Notes: generated by a model from the sequence alone, not told the origin. Shown: positions 26,425 through 37,620, numbered from the stretch's first letter. The stretch is 43,312 bases of DNA from Pseudoalteromonas arctica (GCF_012927645.1 NZ_JABBMT010000031.1:1-43312); one strand, 5' to 3'. Program-made: numbers and translations.

Positions 26425-26650
26425 ATGTCTGATAAAACATGTATATTTAAAGCGCGGTTTAGCATTGCTGATCTGAGTCACGGTTAAAGTTATTTAATAA
26501 TAGCCATATAATTGAAATCGACCAGCAGTTTATTGATGCTATTCAGAAGGATTTAACACGCAGTTTAATTTGGGATATAACCATAAAAGTAGGTTTATGA
26601 TCAGCGATAAAATACATTGTTACGAAACAAAACAGTTTGACTGGCATTAA
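26425..26650 (+). pseudogene. Decayed remnant of a YaeQ-like gene
   Basis: Three short frames look like pieces of one gene. At 26425 MSDKTCIFKARFSIADLSHG resembles the YaeQ N-terminus (KA.IYKA.VNVADL). From about 26505 a second frame reads IEIDQQFIDAIQKDLTRSLI then WDITIKV. From 26597 a third reads MISDKIHCYETKQFDWH and stops at 26648. The central two thirds of a normal YaeQ (about 180 residues) is missing. So there is one large deletion plus frame changes. Identification rests on memory of the family. Confidence 0.5.
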
Positions 26651-26654
26651 TAAA

Positions 26655-26927
26655 TTACTTTAAATTGAGAGTGATATTCCCGTCGGGTTTACAGCAGCAC
26701 AGCAGTACTTCTCCATCACGTACAAAGGCGAGTGGCTCTTCGTTATAGGTGACTTGCCCTGCTACTAGGGTTGCTCTACAGGCACCACAATATCCTTCTC
26801 TACACTGAAAAGGAATTTCATATTGCTGTTGTTCTAGGCAGTCTAAAAGGGAATGACAGCCAGTGTTAAAATCTACACACTGGCTATTATCTGCAAAGTG
26901 AATCTTTGCAGTTTTTTTGCTGGTCAT
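26655..26927 (-). CDS. yfaE: 2Fe-2S ferredoxin YfaE, diferric-tyrosyl radical maintenance
   Basis: 90 residues (E. coli YfaE 84), plant-type ferredoxin fold. Cluster cysteines are in CREGYCGACRATL and a further Cys in LLCCCKPDG. YfaE donates electrons for maintenance of the NrdB cofactor. Its ATG overlaps the nrdB stop (TAATG), so the genes are translationally coupled, as in E. coli nrdA-nrdB-yfaE. It is the last gene of the operon; no obvious hairpin is seen before the yaeQ remnant. Confidence 0.92.
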   Translation of the reverse strand: MTSKKTAKIHFADNSQCVDFNTGCHSLLDCLEQQQYEIPFQCREGYCGACRATLVAGQVTYNEEPLAFVRDGEVLLCCCKPDGNITLNLK

Positions 26928-28057
26928 TAGAGATCGAAGTCACCGAAATCTGAGGCATTAACTTGAGAGTCAATTTGCCCTACAAGGTATGAGCTGAGTT
27001 CAGCTTCTTGAGGAGCAATTTGTACATTGTCCGATACCAACCATGAATTGACCCATGGGATAGGGTTACTGCTGGTCTTAAACTGTGTTGGTAAACCAAC
27101 TGCAGTCATACGGCCATTAGTAATGTACTCAACGTATTGGCATAAAATATCTTTGTTTAAGCCAATCATTGAACCATCTTTAAACAAATATTCAGCCCAT
27201 TCTTTTTCTTGTTCAGCGGCATCAACAAACATCTTGATCGCTTCATCACGACACTGGGCTGCTACGATCGCCATTTCAGGATCATCTTTGCCATCTTGCA
27301 TAATATTCAAAATATGCTGAGTACCTGACAGATGAAGTGCTTCATCTCGAGCAATTAGTCTGATTATTTTTGCATTACCTTCCATTAATTCTCGCTCTGC
27401 AAAAGCAAATGAACAGGCAAAGCTGACATAAAAACGGATCGCCTCTAAAATATTCACTGACATCATTGTAAGGTATAAAAGTTTTTTAAGTTCAAACAAA
27501 CTGATATGCACTGTTTCGCCATTTAGTTCATGTTTACCTTCACCGTATAAGTTATACACAGCCACTTTATTAATTAACTCATCGTAATATTTAGTTACGG
27601 CATCAGCACGTTCACTGATCTTATTGTTACTAACGATATCATCAAAAATAAGCTCAGGGGCTTGGGTAACGTTACGAATAATATGTGTATATGAACGACT
27701 ATGGATTGTTTCACTAAATGCCCATGTCTCAATCCAGGTCTCAAGTTCTGGGATTGACACAATTGGCAGTAACGCAACATTAGGCGAACGACCTTGCACA
27801 CTATCAAGTAAGGTTTGGTATTTTAAGTTACTTAAAAAGATATGTTTTTCGTGATCAGGTAAGGCCTGAAAATCTAACCGATCTTTACTTACATCGACTT
27901 CTTCAGGACGCCAAAAAAACGATAGTTGTTTTTCAATTAACTTTTCAAAAATAGGATACTTCTGTTGATCGTAACGCGATACGTTAACGGTTTGGCCGAA
28001 AAACATCGGTTCTTGTAATTGGTTATTATGGTTTCGGCTAAAGGTAGTATAAGACAT
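26927..28057 (-). CDS. nrdB: Class Ia ribonucleotide reductase, beta subunit
   Basis: 376 residues from the ATG at 28057, the same length as E. coli NrdB; an earlier in-frame ATG (28096) adds 13 unrelated residues and is rejected. It houses the di-iron / tyrosyl radical cofactor. Iron-ligand and radical-region motifs are present: [46 protein letters not shown]. The C-terminal tail (about the last 20 residues, ending [10 protein letters not shown]) is the part that docks on NrdA. 69 bases separate it from nrdA. Confidence 0.97.
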   Translation of the reverse strand: MSYTTFSRNHNNQLQEPMFFGQTVNVSRYDQQKYPIFEKLIEKQLSFFWRPEEVDVSKDRLDFQALPDHEKHIFLSNLKYQTLLDSVQGRSPNVALLPIVSIPELETWIETWAFSETIHSRSYTHIIRNVTQAPELIFDDIVSNNKISERADAVTKYYDELINKVAVYNLYGEGKHELNGETVHISLFELKKLLYLTMMSVNILEAIRFYVSFACSFAFAERELMEGNAKIIRLIARDEALHLSGTQHILNIMQDGKDDPEMAIVAAQCRDEAIKMFVDAAEQEKEWAEYLFKDGSMIGLNKDILCQYVEYITNGRMTAVGLPTQFKTSSNPIPWVNSWLVSDNVQIAPQEAELSSYLVGQIDSQVNASDFGDFDL

Positions 28058-28126
28058 AAAATCACTCAAAAAACGAACAGGGCAAAGCGGGTTCATAGCC
28101 CGCTTCCAATTTATATTGATTACCGA

Positions 28127-30409
28127 TTAGATTTTACACGCACCGCCTGCACAATCATCATCTTCCACTTCTGGTGTATCTTCTTGCATATCAGATGCAC
28201 CATCACGGGTGTTATGGTAGTAAAGGGTTTTAACGCCAAGTTTGTAAGCACCGAGTAAATCTTGTAATAAGACCTTCATTGGTACTTTACCACCTTCAAA
28301 CTTATTTGGATCGTAGTTAGTATTGGCAGAAATTGTTTGGTCAACAAACTTTTGCATAATACCCACTAATTCTAAATAACCTTTATTTGATGGGATATCC
28401 CACAATAATTCATAATTATTTTTAAGGCGTTCATACTCAGGTACAACTTGTTTTAAAATACCATCTTTACTGGCTTTAACACTGATATGACCACGAGGTG
28501 GCTCAATACCATTCGTTGCATTTGAAATTTGCGACGATGTTTCAGACGGCATCAACGCAGATAACGTTGAGTTACGCATACCATGTTCTTTAATATTGGT
28601 ACGTAATGTATCCCAATCTAAATGTAATGGCTCATTGCAAACTTTATCCAAATCACGTTTGTACGTATCGGTTGGCATAATACCTTGCGAATACGTTGTT
28701 TCGTTAAACTTAGGACATGCGCCACGTTCTTTAGCCAACTCATTTGACGCTTTCATTAGGTAATACTGAATTGCTTCAAATGTTTTGTGAGTCAATGCAT
28801 TGGCACTGCCATCAGAATAACGTTTGCCATTTTTAGCAAGGTAATATGCGTAGTTGATTACGCCTATTCCGAGAGTACGACGACCCATCGTTGCATTATG
28901 TGCAGCTGGCACTGGGTAGTCTTGGAAATCCAGTAAGTTATCAAGTGCACGTACCGCAAGTTCTGCAAGCTCTTCAAGTTCATCCAGTGACTCAATCGCA
29001 CCTAAGTTGAAGGCTGACAGCGTACACAGTGCAATTTCACCTTCTTCATCATTAACATTGTTAAGTGGTTTTGTTGGCAATGCAATTTCTAAACATAAGT
29101 TAGATTGGCGAATTGGGGCCATTTTAGCGATAAATGGGCTGTGTGTATTGCAGTGATCAACGTTTTGTAAATAGATGCGCCCAGTGCTGGCACGCTCTTG
29201 TGCAAACATTGAAAACAGCTCAATGGCTTTAATACGTTTTTTACGAATTGACTCGTCTTGTTCATATTGTACGTAAAGGCGATCAAATTCATCTTGATCT
29301 TCAAAAAACGCATCATATAAACCAGGCACATCAGATGGGCTGAATAAAGTAATGTAATCATCTTTGATCAAACGTGAGTACATTAGTTTATTAAATTGCA
29401 CGCCGTAATCTAAGTGACGAACGCGGTTATCATCAACACCACGATTATTTTTAAGTACTAATAAGTTTTCAACTTCTAAATGCCATAACGGGTAGAATAA
29501 CGTTGCTGCACCACCACGGACACCACCTTGCGAACAACTCTTAACAGCTGTTTGAAAGTGCTTATAAAACGGGATACAACCGGTGTGGTATGCTTCACCA
29601 TTGCGAATAGGGCTACCTAGTGCGCGAATACGACCCGCATTAATACCAATACCTGCACGTTGCGATACGTATTTTACAATCGCTGATGAGGTTGCATTAA
29701 TCGAATCTAGGCTGTCACCACATTCAATCAGTACACATGAGCTGAATTGACGCGTAGGAGTACGAACCCCCGCCATAATAGGCGTAGGTAATGAAATTTT
29801 AAACAATGACACCGCATCGTAAAAACGCTTAATGTAGTCTAAACGCGTTTCTTTTGGATAGTCAGAGAACAGGCTTGCCGCAACTAAAATATATAAAAAC
29901 TGGGCGCTTTCATAAATTTCACCTGTCACACGGTTTTGTACTAAATATTTACCTTCAAGCTGTTTAACAGCAGCATAACTGAAATTTAAATCACGTCCAT
30001 GATCAAGGTATTCATCGAGCTGATCAATTTCTTGCTCTGTATAGTCAGCTAGTAAGTGTGCATCGTAACGCTTATCTTCAACTAACTTAACGATATGATC
30101 ATACAAGCGCGGTGGCTCAAATTGACCATAGGCTTTTTTACGCAAATGGAATACAGCTAAGCGGGCTGATAAATATTGATAATCAGGCGACTCTTTAGAG
30201 ATCTGATCAGCGGCCGCTTTGATGATGGTTTCATGGATGTCTTCAGTACGAATACCATCGTAGAATTGGATATGTGACTTTAGCTCAACTTGTGAGACAG
30301 ACACATTATTTAGACCTTCGGCGGCCCAAGCAATAACGCGATGGATCTTATCTAAATCAAGTAACTCTTTACGTCCGTCACGTTTGCTTACAGATAGCTG
30401 TTGGTTCAT
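28127..30409 (-). CDS. nrdA: Class Ia ribonucleotide reductase, alpha subunit
   Basis: 760 residues (E. coli 761). Reduces ribonucleoside diphosphates to deoxy forms. The N-terminal ATP-cone (1-90; SVSKRDGRKELLDLDKIHRVI) is the overall-activity allosteric site. Catalytic elements: FSSCVLIECGDS (active-site Cys), NLCLEIALPTKP with a redox Cys, and the C-terminal shuttle pair in DCAGGACKI. The start ATG has a weak purine run upstream. Preceded by a 400-bp non-coding leader with NrdR and DnaA sites. Confidence 0.97.
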   Translation of the reverse strand: MNQQLSVSKRDGRKELLDLDKIHRVIAWAAEGLNNVSVSQVELKSHIQFYDGIRTEDIHETIIKAAADQISKESPDYQYLSARLAVFHLRKKAYGQFEPPRLYDHIVKLVEDKRYDAHLLADYTEQEIDQLDEYLDHGRDLNFSYAAVKQLEGKYLVQNRVTGEIYESAQFLYILVAASLFSDYPKETRLDYIKRFYDAVSLFKISLPTPIMAGVRTPTRQFSSCVLIECGDSLDSINATSSAIVKYVSQRAGIGINAGRIRALGSPIRNGEAYHTGCIPFYKHFQTAVKSCSQGGVRGGAATLFYPLWHLEVENLLVLKNNRGVDDNRVRHLDYGVQFNKLMYSRLIKDDYITLFSPSDVPGLYDAFFEDQDEFDRLYVQYEQDESIRKKRIKAIELFSMFAQERASTGRIYLQNVDHCNTHSPFIAKMAPIRQSNLCLEIALPTKPLNNVNDEEGEIALCTLSAFNLGAIESLDELEELAELAVRALDNLLDFQDYPVPAAHNATMGRRTLGIGVINYAYYLAKNGKRYSDGSANALTHKTFEAIQYYLMKASNELAKERGACPKFNETTYSQGIMPTDTYKRDLDKVCNEPLHLDWDTLRTNIKEHGMRNSTLSALMPSETSSQISNATNGIEPPRGHISVKASKDGILKQVVPEYERLKNNYELLWDIPSNKGYLELVGIMQKFVDQTISANTNYDPNKFEGGKVPMKVLLQDLLGAYKLGVKTLYYHNTRDGASDMQEDTPEVEDDDCAGGACKI

Positions 30410-30606
30410 AGTTTTGCCTGTATTCCTTGGGAAATAAAATTTTTAGTGACACATTTTTCTTTAAATAAATATTTTATTGTCATAAGACTGTATTAGCGCG
30501 AATTTAACTGAATAACATTTAGCCACAACATCTGGTGTTCATTAAATTCTAGATCACAAGATAGTGTGGTATGCGATCATTTGCAAGGGGCATAAGCGCC
30601 CCTAAT

Positions 30607-30615
30607 TGTGGATAA
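30607..30615. promoter_or_regulatory. DnaA box in the nrdA leader
   Basis: TGTGGATAA, which is TTATCCACA on the other strand: a perfect R1-type DnaA 9-mer. DnaA boxes upstream of nrdA are known in E. coli, where DnaA-ATP adjusts nrd transcription. Confidence 0.65.
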
Positions 30616-30623
30616 GGTTGGGA

Positions 30624-30639
30624 TAACACACTTGTGTTA
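30624..30639. repeat. 16-bp palindrome in the nrdA leader
   Basis: TAACACA-CT-TGTGTTA is a perfect inverted repeat. A second small hairpin AGGGGC/GCCCCT lies at 30586-30603. Either could be a regulator site or transcript structure; no family assigned. Confidence 0.6.
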
Positions 30640-30775
30640 GTAGCCATTAACCTTTGACCATCTGATTAAAATGAAATTTATAAAAATCAACTGATGATCG
30701 ATTAAATTTACGCATTTTAAAAATAAATTTCGGCTGCTTTTTTTATCAACAAACAATGTGCAAAAAATAATACAA

Positions 30776-30822
30776 TCACAATATGTAGTGGTTAAAGTTT
30801 AACATGGCACTATATATGGTTA
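30776..30822 (-). promoter_or_regulatory. Paired NrdR boxes and nrdA promoter
   Basis: Two matches to the NrdR consensus (acaCwAtATaTwGtgt): bases 30776-30791 (minus strand CCACTACATATTGTGA) and 30807-30822 (GCACTATATATGGTTA). Their cores are 31 bp apart centre to centre, the usual spacing for NrdR boxes on one helical face. The first overlaps the spacer of a minus-strand promoter (TTAACC at 30790-30795, 17 bp, TATTAT at 30767-30772). The second overlaps the 3' end of gph. This predicts NrdR repression of nrdA-nrdB-yfaE. Confidence 0.7.
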
Positions 30823-31490
30823 AATGCATCAATGGGTGATTGCCAATTAAAATCTGCCTTCCAAGTCAATGCTTCGTCATTACTAGGGACATATCCCCAC
30901 AATGCAGTTGCCGTATGCATATTTGCTGCTTTACCTGCTTGTATATCTCGCTGCGCATCACCTATATATAGGCAGCGCGAAGGATCAACATTCATTTGCT
31001 CAGCGCAATGTAATAAAGGAAGGGGGGAGGGCTTAGATTCAGCTAAGGTATCACCGCTTACCACAATTCGCGCATTTTTTAACGCAGGAATGGCCTTGAC
31101 TAAAGGAGCGGTTAAAAAGCCTGGTTTATTTGTCATAATTCCCCAAGGGATCCCTTTATTATCAAGTGCAATGAGTAATTGCTCTATACCGACAAAGCAT
31201 TGGGTATGGGTGGCAATATTGGCAGCGTAGTGTGCAACTAGCTCCGCTAAAAGTTGCTCTTGCGGTTGTTGCGCCCAACCTTCTTTAAAACCAGCTGCAA
31301 GTAATGCTGCTGCGCCATTTGAAGCTGCGGGTCGATATATATCACTGCCCACTTGGGGCTGTCGATGATTATCCAGCACACTATTTAGTGCGGCGCCTAA
31401 ATCATCAGCGGTATCGAGTAAAGTGCCATCTAAGTCAAACAGCAATGCTTGAAATTCAATCGGGCTAGTAGGTGTTTGCGAGCTTGCCAT
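30810..31490 (-). CDS. gph: Phosphoglycolate phosphatase, HAD family
   Basis: 226 residues. HAD motif I FDLDGTLLDT near residue 17, motif II IMTNKPG, motif III lysine (ESKPSPLPLL) and motif IV YIGDAQRDIQAGKAA are all present, with a helical cap between I and II. It salvages 2-phosphoglycolate made during repair of oxidised DNA ends. Starts at an ATG overlapping the ubiG stop (TAATG), so coupled to ubiG. Assignment to Gph rather than another HAD phosphatase rests on length, motif pattern and the ubiG-gph pairing common in this group. Confidence 0.85.
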   Translation of the reverse strand: MASSQTPTSPIEFQALLFDLDGTLLDTADDLGAALNSVLDNHRQPQVGSDIYRPAASNGAAALLAAGFKEGWAQQPQEQLLAELVAHYAANIATHTQCFVGIEQLLIALDNKGIPWGIMTNKPGFLTAPLVKAIPALKNARIVVSGDTLAESKPSPLPLLHCAEQMNVDPSRCLYIGDAQRDIQAGKAANMHTATALWGYVPSNDEALTWKADFNWQSPIDAFNHI

Positions 31491-32200
31491 TACGCTAACT
31501 TCTCAAAGTGCAGCATATAATTTACGCTGACATCATCATTAACCGTATATTGCTTTGAAAGTGGGTTGTAACTTAACCCTGCACTGGCACGTACCTTTAA
31601 GCCCGCTTGTTCTGCCCATGCAATTAATTGCGCAGGTTTAATAAACTTTTTGTGGTCGTGAGTACCTTCAGGCACCATCTTCAATAACTTTTCTGCACCG
31701 ACAATTGCATACAAGTATGCTTTAGGGGTTTTGTTTAATGTTGAGAAAAATACATCCGCCCCAGGTTTCGCTAGTTCTGCTACCGCATGAATGATAGACG
31801 CAGGTTCTGGTACATGCTCTAACATTTCCATACACGTAATAGTATCAAAGCGAGCAGGGTGCTCTGCTGCATATTGTTCAGCAGGTATTTTAATATATTC
31901 TACTTTCACACCGGTTTCTAAACTATGCAGTTTAGCAACCGTTAATGGCTCTTGGCCCATATCGATGCCTGTAACGTGAGCGCCCATTCGTGCCATACTT
32001 TCACTGAGGATGCCTCCACCACAGCCGACATCGAGGGTTTCTTTATCATATAAACCGTTGGCTTTATCGGCGATAAAATCTAATCGTAATGGGTTAATTT
32101 CATGAAGGGGTTTAAATTCCCCGTCGCGGTCCCACCATCGCTCAGCGATGGCTTCAAACTTTGCAATTTCTGCACTATCTACATTCTGATGTTCGGTCAT
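31490..32200 (-). CDS. ubiG: Ubiquinone biosynthesis O-methyltransferase
   Basis: 236 residues from the ATG at 32200, behind GAGGAAG; the longer reading from 32257 adds 19 residues that do not match the family. It performs both O-methylations of ubiquinone synthesis using SAM. N-terminus [21 protein letters not shown] matches UbiG; SAM motif [20 protein letters not shown]; acidic end of motif [24 protein letters not shown]. Divergent from gyrA, as in E. coli. Confidence 0.95.
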   Translation of the reverse strand: MTEHQNVDSAEIAKFEAIAERWWDRDGEFKPLHEINPLRLDFIADKANGLYDKETLDVGCGGGILSESMARMGAHVTGIDMGQEPLTVAKLHSLETGVKVEYIKIPAEQYAAEHPARFDTITCMEMLEHVPEPASIIHAVAELAKPGADVFFSTLNKTPKAYLYAIVGAEKLLKMVPEGTHDHKKFIKPAQLIAWAEQAGLKVRASAGLSYNPLSKQYTVNDDVSVNYMLHFEKLA

Positions 32201-32379
32201 AAAAAACTTCCTCGTCAATCTCAGGCCATTATATAGGGGTAAATTAATAAATCGCAAAGATTTAGCGCCTGTAAATTTAAATTAATTGTGGTAGCATGAC
32301 TTGGTAATAATAACTAAATCCTCGCAAGCGCCCGTATGTGGCACTTTCGTGGGTCAATACTGAAGGAATGTGATATCAA

Positions 32380-35079
32380 ATGACTGATTTCGCCAATGAA
32401 ATTCTGCCAGTCAATATTGAAGACGAGTTAAAAAACTCCTATTTAGACTACGCGATGAGCGTAATCGTAGGACGAGCACTACCAGACGTACGTGATGGTT
32501 TAAAACCTGTTCACCGCCGCGTTTTGTTTGCTATGAACGAGCTTAATAATGATTGGAATAAGCCTTACAAAAAATCAGCCCGTGTGGTTGGTGATGTAAT
32601 TGGTAAATACCATCCCCATGGCGACAGTGCGGTGTATGACACCATCGTACGTATGGCTCAGCCATTCTCTTTACGTTATATGTTAGTTGACGGCCAAGGT
32701 AACTTTGGTTCAGTTGATGGTGACTCAGCAGCAGCAATGCGTTATACCGAAGTCCGTATGGCGAAAATGTCTCATGAGCTTTTGGCTGATCTTGAAAAAG
32801 AGACGGTTGATTTTGTACCTAACTACGATGGTACAGAGCAAATTCCTGACGTATTACCGACCAAAGTACCTAACTTATTAGTGAACGGTTCATCGGGGAT
32901 TGCGGTAGGTATGGCGACAAACATTCCTCCTCATAACTTAACTGAAGTTGTGAATGGTTGTTTAGCACTTATTCAAAACCCTGAATTAACTATTCATGAA
33001 CTAATGGATTATATTCCAGGCCCAGATTTCCCAACTGCGGCAATTATTAACGGTAAGAAAGGCATTGAACAAGCCTACTTAACTGGCCGTGGTAAAGTGT
33101 ACATGCGTGCACGTGCGGAAATTGAAGTTGATGAAAAAACCCATCGTGAGACGATCATCGTTCACGAAATCCCTTATCAAGTAAATAAAGCCCGCTTAAT
33201 CGAAAAGATTGCTGAGCTTGTTAAAGATAAGAAGATTGAAGGTATTAGCGCATTACGTGATGAATCAGATAAAGACGGTATGCGTATCGTTATCGAGATC
33301 AAACGTGGTGACGTAGGCGAAGTGATTTTAAACAACCTTTATGCACAAACTCAGTTACAAACTGTGTTTGGTATGAACATGGTTGCGTTGATCAATAACC
33401 AGCCTAAGTGTTTCAACTTAAAAGAAATGCTTGAAGAATTCATCATTCACCGCCGTGAAGTTGTTACCCGTCGTACGGTATTTGACCTACGTAAAGCTCG
33501 CGACCGTGCGCATATGCTAGAAGGCTTAGCGATTGCGCTTGCCAATATTGACCCAATTATCGAGCTTATTCGTAACTCACCAACACCAGCTGAAGCGAAA
33601 GTAGCACTTGCTAGCCGTCCGTGGGAATTAGGTAATGTGAAAGCCATGCTTGAAAAAGCCGGTGAAGCAAACGTAGCACGTCCTGATTGGTTAGCTGATG
33701 ACTTAGGTATTCGTGATGGTCAGTATTATATTTCTGAGCAACAAGCCCAAGCAATTCTAGATTTACGTTTACACAAGCTTACTGGTCTTGAACATGAAAA
33801 GATTCTAAGCGAATATCAAACGTTATTAGATTTAATTGCTGAGCTTTTATATATTCTTGCTAACCCTGAGCGTTTAATGGAAGTTATTCGCGATGAGTTA
33901 GTTGAAATTAAAGAGCAATACGGCGACGAACGTCGTACTGAAATCAATGCTGCTGCCCACGATATTAGTCTTGAAGACTTGATCACAGAAGAAGACGTTG
34001 TTGTAACGCTTTCTCACGAAGGGTATGTGAAGTATCAGCCATTATCTGATTACGAAGCACAGCGCCGTGGTGGTAAAGGTAAATCAGCAACCAAGATGAA
34101 AGATGAAGATTTCATTGAACGTCTACTAGTTGCTAATACTCACGACACGATTCTGTGTTTCTCAACGGCTGGTCGTTTATATTGGCTTAAAGTGTATCAA
34201 TTACCACTTGCCAGTCGTGCAGCCCGTGGCAAGCCAATTGTAAACTTATTGCCGCTTGAAGCAGACGAACGTATTACGGCTATCTTGCCAGTACGTGAAT
34301 ATGAAGAAAATAAATACATCTTTATGGCAACTGCATTTGGTACCGTGAAGAAAACACCACTTACTGCTTATAGCCGTCAACGTGCTAGCGGTATTATTGC
34401 CGTTAACTTAAATGACGGTGATAGCTTGATTGGTGTTGATATCACTGATGGTAGCAACGAAATCATGTTGTTCACTGATGCTGGTAAAGTTGTTCGCTTT
34501 AAAGAAGCTGAAGAATCACCTGTTTTAGATGAAAATGGCAACCCAGTACTTGATGAAAACGGTAACCCGGAAATCAAGTTCAAAGGTGTTCGCCAAATGG
34601 GTCGTACAGCAACAGGTGTTCGTGGTATTAAGATGCCTGAAGGCCAACGTGTTGTATCGTTAATTGTACCTAAGACTGATGGTGCTATCTTAACCGTGAC
34701 TGAAAATGGTTACGGTAAACGTACGTTGCTTGAAGATTACCCATCTAAGAGTCGTGCGACTCAAGGTGTAGTATCAATTAAAGTGTCTGAGCGTAACGGC
34801 GCAGTTGTTGGTGCTGTACAGGTTGACGAAAACGACGAAATCATGATTATCTCTAATCGTGGTACGCTTGTTCGAACGCGCGTTAATGAAGTTTCTACCG
34901 TTGGGCGAAATACTCAAGGTGTTATTTTGATAAGAACTATTGACGAAGAGCAAGTAGTTGGTTTACAACGTATCGAAGAGATCGAAATTGATGAACTTAA
35001 CGCTATTATCGAAGGTGAAAGTGTCGAACTAGTCGACACTGTTAATGATGACGCTGAGGATAATCCTCCAGAGGCATAA
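32380..35079 (+). CDS. gyrA: DNA gyrase subunit A
   Basis: 899 residues (E. coli 875). Introduces negative supercoils with GyrB. Catalytic Tyr122 lies in [11 protein letters not shown]. The quinolone-determining region is wild type: Ser83 and Asp87 in [13 protein letters not shown], at the same numbers as in E. coli. The GyrA box QRRGGKGK opens the C-terminal beta-pinwheel. Within that domain an insertion near residues 708-730 carries VLDENGNP twice in tandem, making the protein longer than the enterobacterial one. Acidic tail at the C-terminus. A possible promoter is TTGTGG (32286) with TAATAA (32308). Confidence 0.98.
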   Translation: MTDFANEILPVNIEDELKNSYLDYAMSVIVGRALPDVRDGLKPVHRRVLFAMNELNNDWNKPYKKSARVVGDVIGKYHPHGDSAVYDTIVRMAQPFSLRYMLVDGQGNFGSVDGDSAAAMRYTEVRMAKMSHELLADLEKETVDFVPNYDGTEQIPDVLPTKVPNLLVNGSSGIAVGMATNIPPHNLTEVVNGCLALIQNPELTIHELMDYIPGPDFPTAAIINGKKGIEQAYLTGRGKVYMRARAEIEVDEKTHRETIIVHEIPYQVNKARLIEKIAELVKDKKIEGISALRDESDKDGMRIVIEIKRGDVGEVILNNLYAQTQLQTVFGMNMVALINNQPKCFNLKEMLEEFIIHRREVVTRRTVFDLRKARDRAHMLEGLAIALANIDPIIELIRNSPTPAEAKVALASRPWELGNVKAMLEKAGEANVARPDWLADDLGIRDGQYYISEQQAQAILDLRLHKLTGLEHEKILSEYQTLLDLIAELLYILANPERLMEVIRDELVEIKEQYGDERRTEINAAAHDISLEDLITEEDVVVTLSHEGYVKYQPLSDYEAQRRGGKGKSATKMKDEDFIERLLVANTHDTILCFSTAGRLYWLKVYQLPLASRAARGKPIVNLLPLEADERITAILPVREYEENKYIFMATAFGTVKKTPLTAYSRQRASGIIAVNLNDGDSLIGVDITDGSNEIMLFTDAGKVVRFKEAEESPVLDENGNPVLDENGNPEIKFKGVRQMGRTATGVRGIKMPEGQRVVSLIVPKTDGAILTVTENGYGKRTLLEDYPSKSRATQGVVSIKVSERNGAVVGAVQVDENDEIMIISNRGTLVRTRVNEVSTVGRNTQGVILIRTIDEEQVVGLQRIEEIEIDELNAIIEGESVELVDTVNDDAEDNPPEA

Positions 35080-35090
35080 CATTAATCATT

Positions 35091-35115
35091 AAAGCGGCTT
35101 TGGCCGCTTTTTTTT
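35091..35115 (+). terminator. Terminator of gyrA
   Basis: AAAGCGGC-TTTG-GCCGCTTT followed by five more T, 12 bases after the stop. Confidence 0.94.
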
Positions 35116-35192
35116 ACTATAAAAATCAAAAAATTAATTGTTAAAATTAGCAATAAAAAACAATTGTTAAATTACTGGAATGAGGAAAGGTA

Positions 35193-36275
35193 ATGAGTAT
35201 ATATAATTTTTGCGCAGGGCCTGCAATGTTGCCGCCAGCTGTGATGGAAAAAGCACAAAAAGAATTTCTAGATTGGCAAGGTTTAGGTGTCTCGGTGATG
35301 GAAATTAGTCATCGTAGTAAAGAATTTTTAGCATTAACGGCACAATGTGAAGCAAGCTTACGCCGGTTAATGAATATCAGCGATGAATTTGAAGTGCTGT
35401 TTATGCACGGTGGTGGTCGCGGTCAGTTTGCTGCCGTACCGTTAAACCTGCATGTCGATAATAAAGCTGCCGTGTATTGTGAAAACGGTGTGTGGTCAAA
35501 AGGCGCAGTAGACGAAGCGGTGAAATTTACCACAGTCACTGAGCTTGATGTACGCAATGACAGTGATGAGCAATTTTCTATCAAACCAGTTAATGAGTGG
35601 CAATTTCCAGCCGATCCTTCATATATCCACTATTGCCCAAATGAAACCATTGATGGCATAGAAGTATTTGATGTACCAAGTCATCCAACCGCGCCGATCG
35701 TTGCAGATATGTCATCTACGATTTTATCGCGTGAGTTTGATGTTGATCAATTTGATTTAATTTATGCCGGTGCACAAAAAAATATTGGTCCATCAGGCCT
35801 TGCCATTGTGATCATTCGTAAAACCTTGCTTGAGTACCAAGGCCTACCCAAACCAGGGGTTTTTGATTATGCCCTGGAAGTTAAACAAGGCAGCATGTAC
35901 AACACGCCGCCAACGTTTGCTTGGTACTTAGCGGCAGAAGTATTTGACTGGCTTGAGCAAAATGGTGGTGTAAAAGCCATGGAGCAGCAAAATATAGCTA
36001 AAGCCGAACTGCTGTACGGCTTTATTGATGAATCACCATTTTATAGTAATAAGGTTGCTAAGCATTGTCGTTCACGTATGAATGTGCCTTTTTGGCTCAA
36101 TGATGAAAGCTTAAATGCACAGTTTTTAGCTCAAGCAAAAGAAGCAGGCTTACTTGCACTTGAAGGACACCGTATTGTTGGCGGTATGCGTGCGAGTATT
36201 TACAACGCCATGCCACTTGGCGGTGTACAAGCATTAGTTGACTTTATGGCACAATTTGCCAAGGAGCACAGCTAA
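35193..36275 (+). CDS. serC: Phosphoserine aminotransferase
   Basis: 360 residues (E. coli 362). PLP enzyme making phosphoserine from 3-phosphohydroxypyruvate; also acts in pyridoxal phosphate synthesis. N-terminus [34 protein letters not shown], and the PLP lysine in [29 protein letters not shown] lies close upstream of the ATG. It overlaps aroA by one base (TAATG), so serC-aroA is an operon as in E. coli. Confidence 0.97.
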   Translation: MSIYNFCAGPAMLPPAVMEKAQKEFLDWQGLGVSVMEISHRSKEFLALTAQCEASLRRLMNISDEFEVLFMHGGGRGQFAAVPLNLHVDNKAAVYCENGVWSKGAVDEAVKFTTVTELDVRNDSDEQFSIKPVNEWQFPADPSYIHYCPNETIDGIEVFDVPSHPTAPIVADMSSTILSREFDVDQFDLIYAGAQKNIGPSGLAIVIIRKTLLEYQGLPKPGVFDYALEVKQGSMYNTPPTFAWYLAAEVFDWLEQNGGVKAMEQQNIAKAELLYGFIDESPFYSNKVAKHCRSRMNVPFWLNDESLNAQFLAQAKEAGLLALEGHRIVGGMRASIYNAMPLGGVQALVDFMAQFAKEHS

Positions 36276-37552
36276 TGGAGCAGTTACGGTTAGAGCCAAT
36301 CAATCTAGTAAATGGCAGTGTTACCTTACCCGGCTCAAAAAGTTTATCGAATCGTATTTTATTGTTAGCGGCTCTTGCTAAAGGCACAACGGTTGTAGAA
36401 AACTTATTAGACAGTGATGATATTCGCCATATGCTTGGCGCATTAAAATTATTGGGCGTACAGGTAAGTCTTAATGACGATAAAACGGTAGCTACTGTAA
36501 AAGGTGTTGGCGGGCAGTTTTTAACGCCAGCTGAGCCATTGTTTTTAGGTAATGCAGGCACCGCTTATCGGCCACTTACTGCGGTACTTGCCGCCGTTAA
36601 AGGTGACTATGAATTAGTTGGTGAGCCACGTATGGAAGAGCGCCCAATTGGTCATTTAGTAGATGCCTTACAAGCGCTAGGTGGTGACGTTCGTTATTTA
36701 AAAAATAAAGATTATCCACCACTTAAAATTGTTGGCGGGCAAATAAACGGCGGCAACGTTGAAATTGATGGCAGTATCTCTAGCCAATTTTTAACAGCAT
36801 TATTAATGGCTGCGCCATTATTTAATGGCGATACGTGCATTATAATTAAGGGTACGCTGGTATCTAAACCGTATATTGATATTACCTTAGATGTCATGGC
36901 TCGCTTTGGCATATCGGTAACTCACGATAACTATAAAACCTTTACTGTAAAAGGCGCACAGCAATACCAAGCTGTTGGGCGTATTATGGTTGAAGGGGAT
37001 GCGTCATCGGCTTCCTATTTTGTTGCAGCTGCTGCAATTGCCGGTGGTGAAATAGAGATCAAAGGTGTGGGTGCAAAATCTGTGCAAGGCGATATTGGCT
37101 TTGCAAAAGTGATGGAGCAGGTCGGTGCTAAAATAGATTGGTATGACGAGCGCTTAGTGGTACGTAAAGGGCAGTTAAAAGGTGTTGATATCGATGCCAA
37201 CGCTATTCCTGATGCGGCGATGACCCTTGCGACAGTCGCGTTATTCGCCGATGGTCCAACCGCTATTCGTAATATTTACAACTGGCGCGTAAAAGAAACC
37301 GATCGCTTACATGCTATGGCGACAGAGCTGCGTAAAGTTGGCGCTGAGGTTGTTGAAGGTGAAGATTTCATCGAAATAACACCGCCAAAACACTTTAACG
37401 ATGTGGCAATTGATACCTATGACGACCACCGGATCGCCATGTGTTTTGCCATGGTAGCGGTAGGCGGCAAGCCAATAACCATCAATGACCCTAAATGTAC
37501 ATACAAGACATTTCCAACATTTTTCAATGTACTAGCATCGGTCAGTCGATAA
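36275..37552 (+). CDS. aroA: 3-phosphoshikimate 1-carboxyvinyltransferase (EPSP synthase)
   Basis: 425 residues (E. coli 427). Sixth step of the shikimate pathway. Motifs: [37 protein letters not shown] with the class I-type NAGTAYRPL, and [19 protein letters not shown]. Further on are [25 protein letters not shown] and [13 protein letters not shown]. Start coupled to the serC stop with AAGGAG (36261-36266) inside the serC end. Confidence 0.97.
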   Translation: MEQLRLEPINLVNGSVTLPGSKSLSNRILLLAALAKGTTVVENLLDSDDIRHMLGALKLLGVQVSLNDDKTVATVKGVGGQFLTPAEPLFLGNAGTAYRPLTAVLAAVKGDYELVGEPRMEERPIGHLVDALQALGGDVRYLKNKDYPPLKIVGGQINGGNVEIDGSISSQFLTALLMAAPLFNGDTCIIIKGTLVSKPYIDITLDVMARFGISVTHDNYKTFTVKGAQQYQAVGRIMVEGDASSASYFVAAAAIAGGEIEIKGVGAKSVQGDIGFAKVMEQVGAKIDWYDERLVVRKGQLKGVDIDANAIPDAAMTLATVALFADGPTAIRNIYNWRVKETDRLHAMATELRKVGAEVVEGEDFIEITPPKHFNDVAIDTYDDHRIAMCFAMVAVGGKPITINDPKCTYKTFPTFFNVLASVSR

Positions 37553-37614
37553 ATGACTAAAGTTGAAATATAAAAAGTTACATACAAAAAGCGGATATAT
37601 TTAATTAAGTAACG

Positions 37615-37620
37615 TATAAT
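37615..37620 (+). promoter_or_regulatory. Candidate -10 element upstream of cmk
   Basis: Perfect TATAAT in CGTATAATGTCGCAG, 39 bases before the cmk ATG, in the 106-bp gap after aroA. The -35 region is poor. Confidence 0.45.

Noticed and set aside
32623..32640. Quinolone-resistance change in gyrA
   Set aside because: Codons 83 and 87 encode Ser and Asp, the susceptible form.
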